64,000 nucleotides of DNA from Erysipelotrichaceae bacterium OPF54 (GTDB lineage: Bacteria; Bacillota_I; Bacilli_A; Erysipelotrichales; Erysipelotrichaceae), in assembly GCA_022834735.1 (NCBI GenBank), contig BQKD01000001.1, positions 2,581,659 to 2,645,658 of the forward strand, in the 5' to 3' direction. Made by a program: the position numbers and the translations under genes. The stretch's first letter is position 1, and each line of letters opens with the position of its first letter. Shown here in pieces: positions 1 through 8,367 of the stretch. The notes below the pieces were generated by a model. It saw only the letters and a program-made list of their open reading frames with translations. It was not told where the DNA came from and searched no databases.

Positions 1-1734
1 ATCTTTGATCTTCTTGAGCGCGGTTTTCAATGCCATCTTTTCGACCGGATTGAGATCCATGTCCGTGATCGGCTTGCCGTCGCGCAGTTTCGTGGTGGCA
101 TACAGCAGATCTCTGACATCATAGGCACTGCCCCAGACTTCCGGAACACCGCGGTCAATATCGCATAACGTATAAACGGCTTCCATTCCCGTACGCATCG
201 AGTATTCGGTCGTAAAGATCGTATCTCTTGGCGTTTCGGCAAACTGACCGATGAACGCGAAATTCTTCGCCCCTTCAGGCACTACATTTGGACGGTCATC
301 TTTTTGTCTTGGCATAAAGAAGGCGGTAATATACGGCATCATGCAAGGAATCGTATTGGCACTCTTTTCAGCCATTTCCTCGATCTGGTCTTCAGGAACT
401 CCTAAATGATACAGCCATTCCATGCAGATTTCCTTTCCGGTGCAGTCGCGCATCGGCTTTTTGATATAGTTGCCAGGAACGTCGGTAAAGAGGCCGTAGA
501 TCCAGCCGACGAGCTGATCTTTCGGCTGATCCCGGAACTGCGGCTGACGATTGAATGTCCACGACATGAGCCAGTTCGAATCTTTGACCGTAACGATACC
601 TCCCGTTACGACACGTCCCGAGAACGGATCGCGCTTTGTGATCTTTTCGATATATGGCGGGATCTTGTCGTCGAGTGTCGTTACAGTGGCCGACATCCAG
701 TTTGTCTTTTCCGGTGTCGAGCAGAATTTATGCGGATGACCAAACGATTTGTCCTGGGAAGCGATATTTTTCCACATATCCCATACTCCGCCAGGTTTCA
801 GTTCAGTGTTGAATTTGGCCGGTTCATCCTGACTTCCGAAGGATGAATTTTCTACGCAGCTTCCATTCGTGATGAATACGAGATCGTTTTCTGTCAGGTC
901 GAGCTGTTCCTGCTTGCCGTCTTTTGTGATCTGCAGACCAGTAACGACTTTATGATCCGGTTCGATATCAAACTGCACATCGTCCACTTTGACTCCATAC
1001 TGGAAGTCGACACCGTGATCTTTCAAATAGTTGACCATTGGCAGGATCATTGACTCGTACTGATTGTATTTTGTAAAACGCAAGGCAGAAAAATCAGGAA
1101 GGCCGTCAATATGATGAATATATCGCTGGATATACCGCTTCATTTCCAGCGCGCTGTGCCAGTTTTCAAACGCAAACATCGTACGCCAGTACAGCCAGAA
1201 ATTGGAATTGAGAACTTCATCATCGAAGTAATCGGTGATCACCTTGTTTTCCAGTTCCTTTTCAGGCGTGAAGAACAGCTTCATGATTTCCATCTGTCCT
1301 TTATCGGAAAGGCCGAATTTATTATCCGTATGTGCGTCCTGGCCACGGTTCACAGTAGCGCGGCACATCGAATAGTTCGGATCTTTTTTATTCAAATAAT
1401 AATAGTAGTCGAGCAGGGACATATTCGGATCCTCGATCGAAGGAATATCCCGGTACAGATCCCACATCACTTCAAAATGATTGTCCATTTCGCGTCCGCC
1501 GCGCATCGTAAAACCAAGCTGAGCATAGTCCCAGCCATCGCACGCGCCGCCAGGCAGCGCATCCTTTTCAAGGATGTGGATCCTGCTGCCATCCATTTGT
1601 GCGTCGCGCACAAGATAGCATGCTGCCGTCAGTCCAGCCAGTCCTGAGCCAATGATATATGCTGATTTGTTTTCAATGCCTTCCGGCTTCAACGGATGAG
1701 CGAAGGCTTCATAATTTCCACTAGAATAATACAT
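1..1734 (-). CDS. ohyA: Oleate hydratase, 3' end cut by window edge
   Basis: This is an FAD-dependent fatty acid hydratase of the MCRA (myosin cross-reactive antigen) family, which adds water to the cis-9 double bond of oleate to give 10-hydroxystearate. The frame is open for 578 codons from an ATG at 1732-1734 to base 1 without a stop, so the C-terminus lies outside the window. Near the N-terminus, about residues 24-35, is the dinucleotide fold YIIGSGLAGLTAA, and the family stretch GGREMDNHFE follows. A good GGAGG lies upstream. The gene is monocistronic on its 5' side because the metK terminator separates it from metK. Host-associated Firmicutes use this enzyme to detoxify unsaturated fatty acids; that role here is inferred from the family. 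Identity is secure. Confidence 0.93.
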   Translation of the reverse strand, partial: MYYSSGNYEAFAHPLKPEGIENKSAYIIGSGLAGLTAACYLVRDAQMDGSRIHILEKDALPGGACDGWDYAQLGFTMRGGREMDNHFEVMWDLYRDIPSIEDPNMSLLDYYYYLNKKDPNYSMCRATVNRGQDAHTDNKFGLSDKGQMEIMKLFFTPEKELENKVITDYFDDEVLNSNFWLYWRTMFAFENWHSALEMKRYIQRYIHHIDGLPDFSALRFTKYNQYESMILPMVNYLKDHGVDFQYGVKVDDVQFDIEPDHKVVTGLQITKDGKQEQLDLTENDLVFITNGSCVENSSFGSQDEPAKFNTELKPGGVWDMWKNIASQDKSFGHPHKFCSTPEKTNWMSATVTTLDDKIPPYIEKITKRDPFSGRVVTGGIVTVKDSNWLMSWTFNRQPQFRDQPKDQLVGWIYGLFTDVPGNYIKKPMRDCTGKEICMEWLYHLGVPEDQIEEMAEKSANTIPCMMPYITAFFMPRQKDDRPNVVPEGAKNFAFIGQFAETPRDTIFTTEYSMRTGMEAVYTLCDIDRGVPEVWGSAYDVRDLLYATTKLRDGKPITDMDLNPVEKMALKTALKKIKD

Positions 1735-1797
1735 ATTATTTCCTCCATACTGTCTTCATTATAGATTTACCTTCGTCAATTTTCTTCTTTGATGCAT

Positions 1798-1827
1798 CAA
1801 AAATGCGTGTCCCGAAAGACACGCATG
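1798..1827 (-). terminator. metK intrinsic terminator
   Basis: Read on the minus strand, the 9-bp stem ATGCGTGTC/GACACGCAT is followed by a short T run. It lies six bases after the metK stop and before the oleate hydratase start. Confidence 0.85.
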
Positions 1828-1832
1828 GTTCC

Positions 1833-2942
1833 TTATTTTTCCTCTTTTTCCAGAGGTTTCATTTCCTTGATCTGTTCCCAGCTGAACTGCGGATCTCCAA
1901 AATGTCCGTAGCAGCTCGTCTTCTTGTAGATCGGCTTTCTCAGATCCAGTTCATCGATAATGTTGTTGACATCAAAGCTGAAATTCTTCTTCACAACTTC
2001 GAGAAGCTGTTCATCGCTCATGACACCCGTACCGAATGTATCGATACAGATACTGATCGGTTCCTTCTTGCCGATCGCGTAGGACACTTCGACTTCGGCA
2101 CGCCGCGCCAGCTTGCTGGCCACGATGCTCTTGGCAACCTTGCGCGCATAGTAGGCAGCAGAACGATCCACCTTCGTCGGATCTTTTGAAGAGAAGCATC
2201 CGCCGCCGATCCGGCCGCGTCCGCCATAGGTGTCGCACACGATCTTGCGTCCGGTCGTACCGGAATCGCCGAAGCTGCCGCCGACCACAAAGCTTCCCGA
2301 CGGATTAATATAGTATTTCGTATTTTCATCCAGAAGATCCTGATCAACGACCGGTTTGATGACCTTTTCCATGATGATTTCTTTCAGCTCTTCCTGGGAA
2401 AGCCCCACATCATGCTGGGAGCTGACAACGATCGTATCGATCCGCTTCGGTTCATCGTTTTCGTATTCCACAGATACCTGTGTCTTTCCGTCCGGCTTCA
2501 GTCTCGGATCCTCTTTTCTCACCTTGGCAAGCTGCATCGCAAGCTGATGCGCATAATAGATCGGCATCGGCATATATTCGGGCGTTTCATCACACGCATA
2601 GCCGAACATGATTCCCTGATCGCCTGCGCAGATCTCGTCTTTATTGACCGCGTTGTGGATCTCGGGCGACTGTTCGTTGACAACCACTGTTACGTGATAT
2701 TCCTCGTCGTAACCGATTTTTCGGATCGTATCCAGAGCGATCTTTTCATAGTCAATATCGGCTTTTGTGTTCGCCTCGCCGTAGACCAGGATGAAATCAT
2801 CCTTGATCGTAGCTTCCACCGCCATATTGGAGTACGGATCCTGGCTTAACGCTTCATCAAGGATCGCATCCGCGATCTGATCGCAAATTTTATCCGGATG
2901 TCCTTCTGTAACACTTTCACTCGTAAAGATGTAGTTTTTCAT
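1833..2942 (-). CDS. metK: S-adenosylmethionine synthase
   Basis: MetK makes S-adenosylmethionine from ATP and methionine in the cytosol. The 369-residue protein starts MKNYIFTSESVTEGHPDK and has the family signature GAGDQGIMFGYA (seen as CAGDQGIMFGYACDE) and the glycine-rich GGGCFSSKDPTKVDRS loop. The frame remains open to 3032, but that extension runs through the leader RNA. The ATG at 2940-2942 with an AGGAGG a few bases upstream is therefore the start. The leader contains a terminator hairpin directly before the ribosome binding site, so expression is probably controlled by transcription attenuation. Its own terminator follows at 1798-1827. Confidence 0.97.
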   Translation of the reverse strand: MKNYIFTSESVTEGHPDKICDQIADAILDEALSQDPYSNMAVEATIKDDFILVYGEANTKADIDYEKIALDTIRKIGYDEEYHVTVVVNEQSPEIHNAVNKDEICAGDQGIMFGYACDETPEYMPMPIYYAHQLAMQLAKVRKEDPRLKPDGKTQVSVEYENDEPKRIDTIVVSSQHDVGLSQEELKEIIMEKVIKPVVDQDLLDENTKYYINPSGSFVVGGSFGDSGTTGRKIVCDTYGGRGRIGGGCFSSKDPTKVDRSAAYYARKVAKSIVASKLARRAEVEVSYAIGKKEPISICIDTFGTGVMSDEQLLEVVKKNFSFDVNNIIDELDLRKPIYKKTSCYGHFGDPQFSWEQIKEMKPLEKEEK

Positions 2943-2953
2943 ATTACCTCCTA

Positions 2954-2982
2954 TAAAAAAACGCATGCCAAGAAGCATGCGT
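2954..2982 (-). terminator. Attenuator hairpin in the metK leader
   Basis: On the minus strand the perfect 8-bp stem ACGCATGC/GCATGCGT with loop TTCTTG is followed by at least seven T residues. The metK GGAGG and ATG come next. A strong terminator inside a 5' leader indicates conditional termination. Confidence 0.85.
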
Positions 2983-2998
2983 AAAGTTACATTACTTC

Positions 2999-3082
2999 TT
3001 ATCGATGTTAGCTGGACCACCTTAATTCTCATCAGGTTGGTGTGAGGTCAACGAGCTAACTCTCTACCTCATCTCTTGATAA
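2999..3082 (-). ncRNA. Divergent SAM-clan-like riboswitch of metK
   Basis: The leader RNA can be drawn with the SAM-I topology. P1 is UUAUC (3078-3082) with GAUAA (2999-3003). The junction AAGAG (3073-3077) is identical to the SAM-I J1/2. P2 is UGAGGU (3066-3071) with ACCUCA (3043-3048). P3 is ACCAACCU (3034-3041) with AGGUGGU (3016-3022), with one bulged A. The P2 loop GUUAGCU (3054-3060) is fully complementary to AGCUAAC (3007-3013), the position of the SAM-I pseudoknot. P4 and the usual kink-turn and GGUGCUAA core letters are missing. Position upstream of metK and of a terminator supports SAM sensing. Binding is inferred, not shown. Confidence 0.6.
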
Positions 3083-3100
3083 TTGATCGATTGTAGTTCT

Positions 3101-3129
3101 ATTTAAACAGAAATCAGACGATATTTCAA
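3101..3129 (-). promoter_or_regulatory. Probable metK promoter
   Basis: On the minus strand, TTGAAA (3124-3129) and TTAAAT (3101-3106) are separated by 17 bases, upstream of the leader. It overlaps the last codons of the small membrane ORF. Moderate match to a sigma-A promoter. Confidence 0.45.
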
Positions 3130-3317
3130 TCGTTATTATTCTTCAGATCGGAAATATACTTTTTCAGGATCAGGAACCGGATGATCCCGAAAATCAGGAC
3201 ACCGATCCCGATAAAAAAGATTTCCCGGCGGTCCGCAAACAGGCCGACGATCCCGATCACTATGCCAAGCCCTGCAAGCTGCAGCTGCCTGAACAGCACT
3301 TTCATCTCATCGCTCAT
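3126..3317 (-). CDS. Small two-helix membrane protein
   Basis: This 63-residue protein has a short charged N-terminus and two hydrophobic segments, roughly residues 13-28 and 33-51, the first rich in Gly and Ile (GLGIVIGIVGLF). A charged Lys/Asn/Asp tail follows. I do not recognise a named family. Its ATG overlaps the metG stop codon (TAATG), so translation is probably coupled to metG. No terminator is evident between it and the metK promoter. Function unknown. Confidence 0.7.
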   Translation of the reverse strand: MSDEMKVLFRQLQLAGLGIVIGIVGLFADRREIFFIGIGVLIFGIIRFLILKKYISDLKNNND

Positions 3318-5275
3318 TAACGCACAGTCGTTCCGTTCGGAAGTTCTTTTTCGATCGTTGTCACGCTCAGATCGTTTTCGTTTGCCGCGCAGAGGATCAT
3401 TCCCTGCGATTCAACACCCCGCAGCTTCACCGGCTTCAGATTGGTCACCACGATGACCTGTCTGCCGACAAGATCTTCCGGCTTGTAGTGTTCGGCAATT
3501 CCGCTGACGATCTGACGAACTTCATTTCCCAGATCGATCTGCTCGACAAGCAGGCGGTCCGCCTTAGGATGCGGTTCGCATTTCACGATCGTGCCTACCT
3601 TCAGCTCGACCTTGGCAAAATCATCAATGGAAATTTCCGGCTTCTTTTCCTCTTCCACGACAATTTCTTCTTTTTTCGCCGCTTTTCCGGCTTCCTTTGT
3701 ATCCCTCTCGAGCTGTTCGAAAAATTCCTTTTCATCGATACGCGCAAACAGGACCGGCGCCTTGGCAATGACCTTGCCGCCTTCCTCGAGATGGCCGAAG
3801 GACTCTGTAGATTCCAGGGAACGCTGGCGCGTATTGAGCATATCGAGGATCTGACGGCTCGTATCCGGCAGGAAGCTTTCGAGCAGTACGGCCGCGATCC
3901 GGATCGACTCCAGAAGATTGTAGAGCACCGTCGCCAGTCTTTCCTTGTCCTCCTCGTTTTTTGCCAGGATCCACGGAGAAGTTTCATCAATATATTTATT
4001 CGTCCTGCGAAGCAGCTTGAATATTTCGTCCAGAGCAGCTCCGACCTGAAGCTCCTCCATTTTTTCCTCCACCTTTTCTTTTGTGGAAAGAGCAGTGGAA
4101 ATCAGACCCTCGTCGACCGGATCATATATTTTCGGATTTTTGATCTCGCCGCCAAAATATTTATTGACCATGGAAATCGTACGGGAAACAAGATTTCCAA
4201 GCACATTGGCCAGATCGGAATTGATCCGTTCGATCAGCAGCTCCCATGTGATCGTTCCGTCATTGGCAAACGGCATTTCATGCAGACAGTAATAGCGGAC
4301 CGCATCCACGCCGAAGTATCTGACCAGTTCTTCCGCATACATTACGTTTCCTTTGGATTTGGACATCTTTCCATCGCCGAACAGAAGCCAAGGATGTCCA
4401 AAAACCTTTTTCGGCATCGGCAGATCCAGAGCCATCAGAAAGATCGGCCAGTAGATCGTGTGGAATCGAAGGATATCTTTTCCGATAATGTGCGTTGCCG
4501 GCCAGTATTTTTTAAACTGTTCCGACTGCTCCTCATAAGGAAGATCCGCATCATATCCCAGGCTCGTAATATAGTTGCTGAGCGCATCCACCCATACATA
4601 AATGACATGTTTCGGATCAAAGTCGACCGGAACGCCCCACGTAAACGATGTACGGGAAACGCACAGATCCTGAAGGCCCGGACGCAGGAAATTGTTCAGC
4701 ATCTCGTTCTTTCTTGATTCAGGCTGAATGAAATCCGGATGCTCTTCGATATACTGGATCAGCCGGTCCGCGTATTTCTGCATATTGAAGAAATACGCCT
4801 CTTCCTTCGCCTTCTGCACCGGACGTCCGCAATCCGGGCATTTGCCGTCGACAAGCTGGCTTTCTGTCCAGAACGACTCGCATGGCGTACAGTACCAGCC
4901 TTCATACTCGCTTTTGTAAATATCGCCCTGCTCATAAAACCGTTTGAAGATCTTCTGTACCGCTTCGACATGTTTTTCATCGCTCGTGCGGATGAAGTAA
5001 TTGTAGCTTGTGTTCATCAGATCCCAGTTGGAACGGATCTGTCCGGCCACATCATCTACAAACTGCTGCGGGGTGACACCCGCCTCTTTCGCCTTTTCCT
5101 CGATCTTGATCCCGTGCTCATCCGTTCCTGTCTGAAAAAAGACATCATAGCCCTGGGCACGTTTAAAGCGCGCGATCGCATCCGATAAAATAATTTCATA
5201 CGTGTTTCCGATATGGGGACGACCTGATGTGTAGGCGATCGCCGTAGTTAAATAATAAGGTTCTTTTGTACTCAT
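3317..5275 (-). CDS. metG: Methionyl-tRNA synthetase with C-terminal tRNA-binding domain
   Basis: MetG charges tRNA-Met with methionine. The 652-residue protein shows the class I ATP site as GRPHIGN near residue 20 and KMSKSKGN in the middle. Between them is a zinc knuckle with two pairs of cysteines (CTPC and CPDC, about residues 129-147). After the helical anticodon-binding domain and a Lys/Glu-rich linker, the last 100 residues form an EMAP/Trbp111-type OB fold (VELKVGTIVKCEPHPKADRL), as in dimeric Firmicute enzymes. It lies 12 bases downstream of the RDD-PHP gene and is coupled to a small membrane protein, so the three form an operon. Confidence 0.97.
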   Translation of the reverse strand: MSTKEPYYLTTAIAYTSGRPHIGNTYEIILSDAIARFKRAQGYDVFFQTGTDEHGIKIEEKAKEAGVTPQQFVDDVAGQIRSNWDLMNTSYNYFIRTSDEKHVEAVQKIFKRFYEQGDIYKSEYEGWYCTPCESFWTESQLVDGKCPDCGRPVQKAKEEAYFFNMQKYADRLIQYIEEHPDFIQPESRKNEMLNNFLRPGLQDLCVSRTSFTWGVPVDFDPKHVIYVWVDALSNYITSLGYDADLPYEEQSEQFKKYWPATHIIGKDILRFHTIYWPIFLMALDLPMPKKVFGHPWLLFGDGKMSKSKGNVMYAEELVRYFGVDAVRYYCLHEMPFANDGTITWELLIERINSDLANVLGNLVSRTISMVNKYFGGEIKNPKIYDPVDEGLISTALSTKEKVEEKMEELQVGAALDEIFKLLRRTNKYIDETSPWILAKNEEDKERLATVLYNLLESIRIAAVLLESFLPDTSRQILDMLNTRQRSLESTESFGHLEEGGKVIAKAPVLFARIDEKEFFEQLERDTKEAGKAAKKEEIVVEEEKKPEISIDDFAKVELKVGTIVKCEPHPKADRLLVEQIDLGNEVRQIVSGIAEHYKPEDLVGRQVIVVTNLKPVKLRGVESQGMILCAANENDLSVTTIEKELPNGTTVR

Positions 5276-5287
5276 AAGATTTCCTTT

Positions 5288-6844
5288 CTAGGTATTTGCC
5301 GGATCGGCGGCTTTCGTAAAGATGCGTACGAGCGCAAGTCCTTTTTCCGGACAGTTCGTCACACCAAGATGACGTCCCGGACGGCTAGGTCCGTGGAAGT
5401 CGCTTCCAGCTGACACAAATAATTTATCTCTCTGCACTATTTTAAGCAGTGCCGTCATCGTCTGTTTCTGAATGACCGGCGAGAAGCATTCGATTCCGTC
5501 AAGACCAAGCCCGACAAGCTTTTCGATCGTGCTGTCGTCGATATAATCCAGATGCCAGCTTGACAGGATCGCAATACCATTCGCATCATGGATCGCGTCG
5601 ATGATCTCCCTGGCAGACGGATACTTTCCTTCCACGAAGCATGGTCCGCCTTTGCCGAATACCGCATTTTTGAAACGTACCATCGCCTCTTTGTCGTTGG
5701 CTGATGTTTCCAGATATTTTTTCACGAACGGAAGACTGCGCGTCTGCCGGTTCCTGAATACCATTTCAGTGATCTGCTGGGCCGTGATCGTCTGGAACCG
5801 GGAATTGGTCATCAGCGAATCGAGATCGATCACGATATTCGAATACTGCTCGAATTTCTTTACTCTTTCGATCGACATTTCCTTTTCGCGCCGGAGCGAT
5901 TCCTGCTCGAGAATATTGAATATCTCAAGATTCCAGTCTATGTAGTAACCAAGGATACGGATACGTTCCTGGCCGTAAACACAGTCGAATTCCACGCCCG
6001 GGATATACTGGATATTGTAGAGGTGGGCAAAACGATGCGCTGCCGCATTGACGCGCGCACAGTTGTGATCCGTAATGGAAATGGTTTCCATCCCGTTGTT
6101 TTTCGCCATCTTGAAGATCTCCTCCACATCGTAGCAGCCGTCGTCGCTGTAGTTCGAGCGGATATGCAGATCGATCGGCGAAACATTCTGGGCCAGTTCG
6201 TCTTTTGCAGGGGCCTGCCGTTTCCGGCTTTCCTGTACTTCCTGCTTCTCTTCCTGTTCCTCCTCATCCTCTATGATCTCGATATTCATATCCGGATCTC
6301 TTACCGGTATGATCTTGAATACAAGATCGAAAAGCGTCTGTTCATTCGGCATAGCCAGGGCGCACAGACCGTTGACGGTCCACCAGATCAGCATGCCCGG
6401 TGTCTTGAAAAAATAGCCAAGCACCATGGTCGGCACACCGAACCCGAACACCTGACGCATGATCAGATGAAGCGGGCTTGCCAGTTTTTTATTGCGCTGC
6501 ACAAGCCGCAGGTTCATAAGTCCGTAGCCGATCGACTGCCCTTTGAATTTGGCCGTGACAAGAGGGAGGACGATCACACATGTCACGAAAAGAAGGGCAA
6601 ACATCAAATAAAACAGCAAGTCAAAAAAATGCGGGGGAATCAGTCCGCATAAAATGAGCAAAAATTCAATTACCCAAATATATACCGGAAGAAGACATAT
6701 ATTCACATCAATTAAAAACGCAAAAAAATGCGCCTGAAGGTCATCTTTATTTCGCGTGAGAGGTTTTGCGTTTTTATATCCACCATGCTGGTAGAGCTGG
6801 GCCCTTTTCAATGCAAGCCCGATATATTGTCTGATTGAGTTCAT
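5288..6844 (-). CDS. Membrane-anchored RDD-PHP fusion protein
   Basis: This 518-residue protein joins two domains not usually in one chain. Residues about 30-185 are an RDD-type membrane domain with several hydrophobic helices and the typical KGQSIGYGLMNLRLV segment. An acidic Glu-rich linker of about 30 residues follows. Residues about 224 to the end form a PHP phosphoesterase domain like that of TrpH-type nucleotidases. Its motifs are DLHIRSNYSDDG (the second metal His of HxH is Arg), ITDHN, GVEFD, SSWH and GSDFHG. I chose the ATG at 6842-6844, with AGAAAGG upstream, over an upstream start inside the promoter region. It precedes metG by 12 bases. The substrate is unknown, and the altered HxH could lower or change metal binding. 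Confidence 0.85.
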   Translation of the reverse strand: MNSIRQYIGLALKRAQLYQHGGYKNAKPLTRNKDDLQAHFFAFLIDVNICLLPVYIWVIEFLLILCGLIPPHFFDLLFYLMFALLFVTCVIVLPLVTAKFKGQSIGYGLMNLRLVQRNKKLASPLHLIMRQVFGFGVPTMVLGYFFKTPGMLIWWTVNGLCALAMPNEQTLFDLVFKIIPVRDPDMNIEIIEDEEEQEEKQEVQESRKRQAPAKDELAQNVSPIDLHIRSNYSDDGCYDVEEIFKMAKNNGMETISITDHNCARVNAAAHRFAHLYNIQYIPGVEFDCVYGQERIRILGYYIDWNLEIFNILEQESLRREKEMSIERVKKFEQYSNIVIDLDSLMTNSRFQTITAQQITEMVFRNRQTRSLPFVKKYLETSANDKEAMVRFKNAVFGKGGPCFVEGKYPSAREIIDAIHDANGIAILSSWHLDYIDDSTIEKLVGLGLDGIECFSPVIQKQTMTALLKIVQRDKLFVSAGSDFHGPSRPGRHLGVTNCPEKGLALVRIFTKAADPANT

Positions 6845-6893
6845 TTGTTCACAAACCTTTCTGCTGTCTATTATTATATAAAAAATAACCAAC

Positions 6894-6916
6894 GAAAAAA
6901 AGAGTCATACGACTCT
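6894..6916 (-). terminator. Terminator after the surface protein gene
   Basis: On the minus strand, AGAGTC/GACTCT with a three-to-four-base loop precedes a run of seven T residues, just past the stop at 6920. It separates this gene from the RDD-PHP operon. Confidence 0.8.
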
Positions 6917-6919
6917 CAT

Positions 6920-8311
6920 TTAAAATTCTTTTCTTTTCGACAGCAGCAGCACGCTCAAGGCCAGAGCGCCCGCGCAAAGCACTCCATAGAATCCGGTATG
7001 GGTTGCCTGGGCCGTACGTACCCGCGGCGTGATCGTTCCCGACCCGAACTGGATGGACTGCGCTTCCTGAAGCAGCTTCTGATACGATTTGCCTCCCTGC
7101 TGTTCCAGGGCCGCATTGACCGCATCCTTATCCGCTTTCGACAGACGGTTCCAGGCCGAAAGTCCGGAAATGATCTTTGAATAGTTATTACCTGTTGCGC
7201 TCTTGTAGATCATCCCGTTATCGCTGGCAAAGGTGCGGATAAATGTATCGGCACCTTCGGAAAGCGTTGTCGTCTGTTCCGGCTGCTGCACTGCAGGAAC
7301 ACTCGCCTGCTGCGCAGGCAAGGCACTTTTGTTTTCCTCCCGGATATTTTCGACCGGATCAGCTTCCGGAACAGGATCCGTCATCAGCCGCTCGATCAAG
7401 GATGGCGCAGGAGCCTGAGGCTGCCCGGCTTCCTGAATGTTTTCGGTACCGGACGGTGAAAGCTGGGGCTGAACGGTCTGTTTTTGAGGGTCCAGACCCT
7501 CGCTCACCTGCATGATGAATAGATCGGCAGTCTTTGCTTCCTCTAGGACCGGTGCCGGATCAGACGGACCGTTTTCCGCATCCGGATCGGTATTCTCCGG
7601 ATCGTCAGCTGGTTCCGTTCCTTGTTCCGGCTGGATCGGACCGTTTTGCGATCCGTCGTTTCCGGCTTCCGGCATCGGATCCGAAGCGGCAGGCACGTTA
7701 TTGTCCGGCACATCGGTTCCTGGTACGGGCTGTCCGGCTTCTGTGCCGGCCCCGCTGTTTCCGGTATCCGTATTGTCGCCGGCCGCATTGCCAGCCGGAT
7801 CCTGATTGACGGTCTCCTGTTTTTTGGCTGCTTCCGCTTCCGCTACCTTTTTTTCCTGATCTGCGCAAGCGACCAGCTCGTCATATGTCGAAATCGTGAT
7901 CGCCGGTCTGGCCGGGTCGGACGGTGCCGCCTTTTTCTGTTCTCCGATCCTGTCTGCGTAAACTGTTCGGATCTGCTCCTGCAGGTCGGCAGGCAGCGTC
8001 TGAAACAGCGCCGCCCCGTCGAGGATGATCTTATAATTCGTTTGATCCGCGTGGATAATAAGCTGCGGAATTGTTTGTTGTTTCTGAGTGGCCGGATCAA
8101 TGATGGGCTGTCCTGTCTGCGGATCATTCTGCAAGACCTGAACCGAACAGTACATATCAATAAACTGATCCGCTGAAGTGATCTGAATGATCTCATTTTC
8201 TGCCGCCGCATTGGCGTACAGGCTCTCTTTTGCCAGCAGAGTCATATTCGGCATTGCCGCCGTCATAGACAACATGGTACTGGTCACAGTGATCAGCAAT
8301 CGTTTGTTCAT
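6920..8311 (-). CDS. Secreted surface protein with Pro/Asp-rich stalk and C-terminal anchor-like tail
   Basis: The 463-residue product begins MNKRLLITVTSTMLSMTAAM, a signal peptide. A folded N-terminal part of about 130 residues follows, then a long low-complexity stretch rich in Pro, Asp, Glu, Gly and Asn, then a second globular patch (NYSKIISGLSAWNRLSKADK). The protein ends in a hydrophobic helix followed by SKRKEF. This is the layout of a sortase substrate, but no LPxTG is present; the residues before the helix read QATHTGF. The start is the ATG at 8309-8311 with AAAGGA nine bases upstream. No family is recognised. A cell-surface spacer or adhesin-like role is only inference. Both flanks are separate transcription units. 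Confidence 0.8.
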   Translation of the reverse strand: MNKRLLITVTSTMLSMTAAMPNMTLLAKESLYANAAAENEIIQITSADQFIDMYCSVQVLQNDPQTGQPIIDPATQKQQTIPQLIIHADQTNYKIILDGAALFQTLPADLQEQIRTVYADRIGEQKKAAPSDPARPAITISTYDELVACADQEKKVAEAEAAKKQETVNQDPAGNAAGDNTDTGNSGAGTEAGQPVPGTDVPDNNVPAASDPMPEAGNDGSQNGPIQPEQGTEPADDPENTDPDAENGPSDPAPVLEEAKTADLFIMQVSEGLDPQKQTVQPQLSPSGTENIQEAGQPQAPAPSLIERLMTDPVPEADPVENIREENKSALPAQQASVPAVQQPEQTTTLSEGADTFIRTFASDNGMIYKSATGNNYSKIISGLSAWNRLSKADKDAVNAALEQQGGKSYQKLLQEAQSIQFGSGTITPRVRTAQATHTGFYGVLCAGALALSVLLLSKRKEF

Positions 8312-8367
8312 AGCGTCACGTCCTTTCTGCACACACGTTTTATTGTATCAATTTTCAGGACATAATA

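Noticed and set aside
2999-3082. T-box leader as explanation of the metK leader (AAGGUGGU resembles the T-box core)
   Set aside because: No Stem I features or ACCGCG completion are seen, and the SAM-type pseudoknot and J1/2 fit better.
3488-4717. Long plus-strand open frame of about 400 codons opposite metG
   Set aside because: It is the antisense of a clear metG, has no ribosome site or recognisable protein pattern, and follows from the codon usage of the real gene.
7233-8176. Overlapping plus-strand frames in the surface protein gene
   Set aside because: Low-complexity coding sequence produces open antisense frames; the minus-strand protein has signal peptide and anchor.
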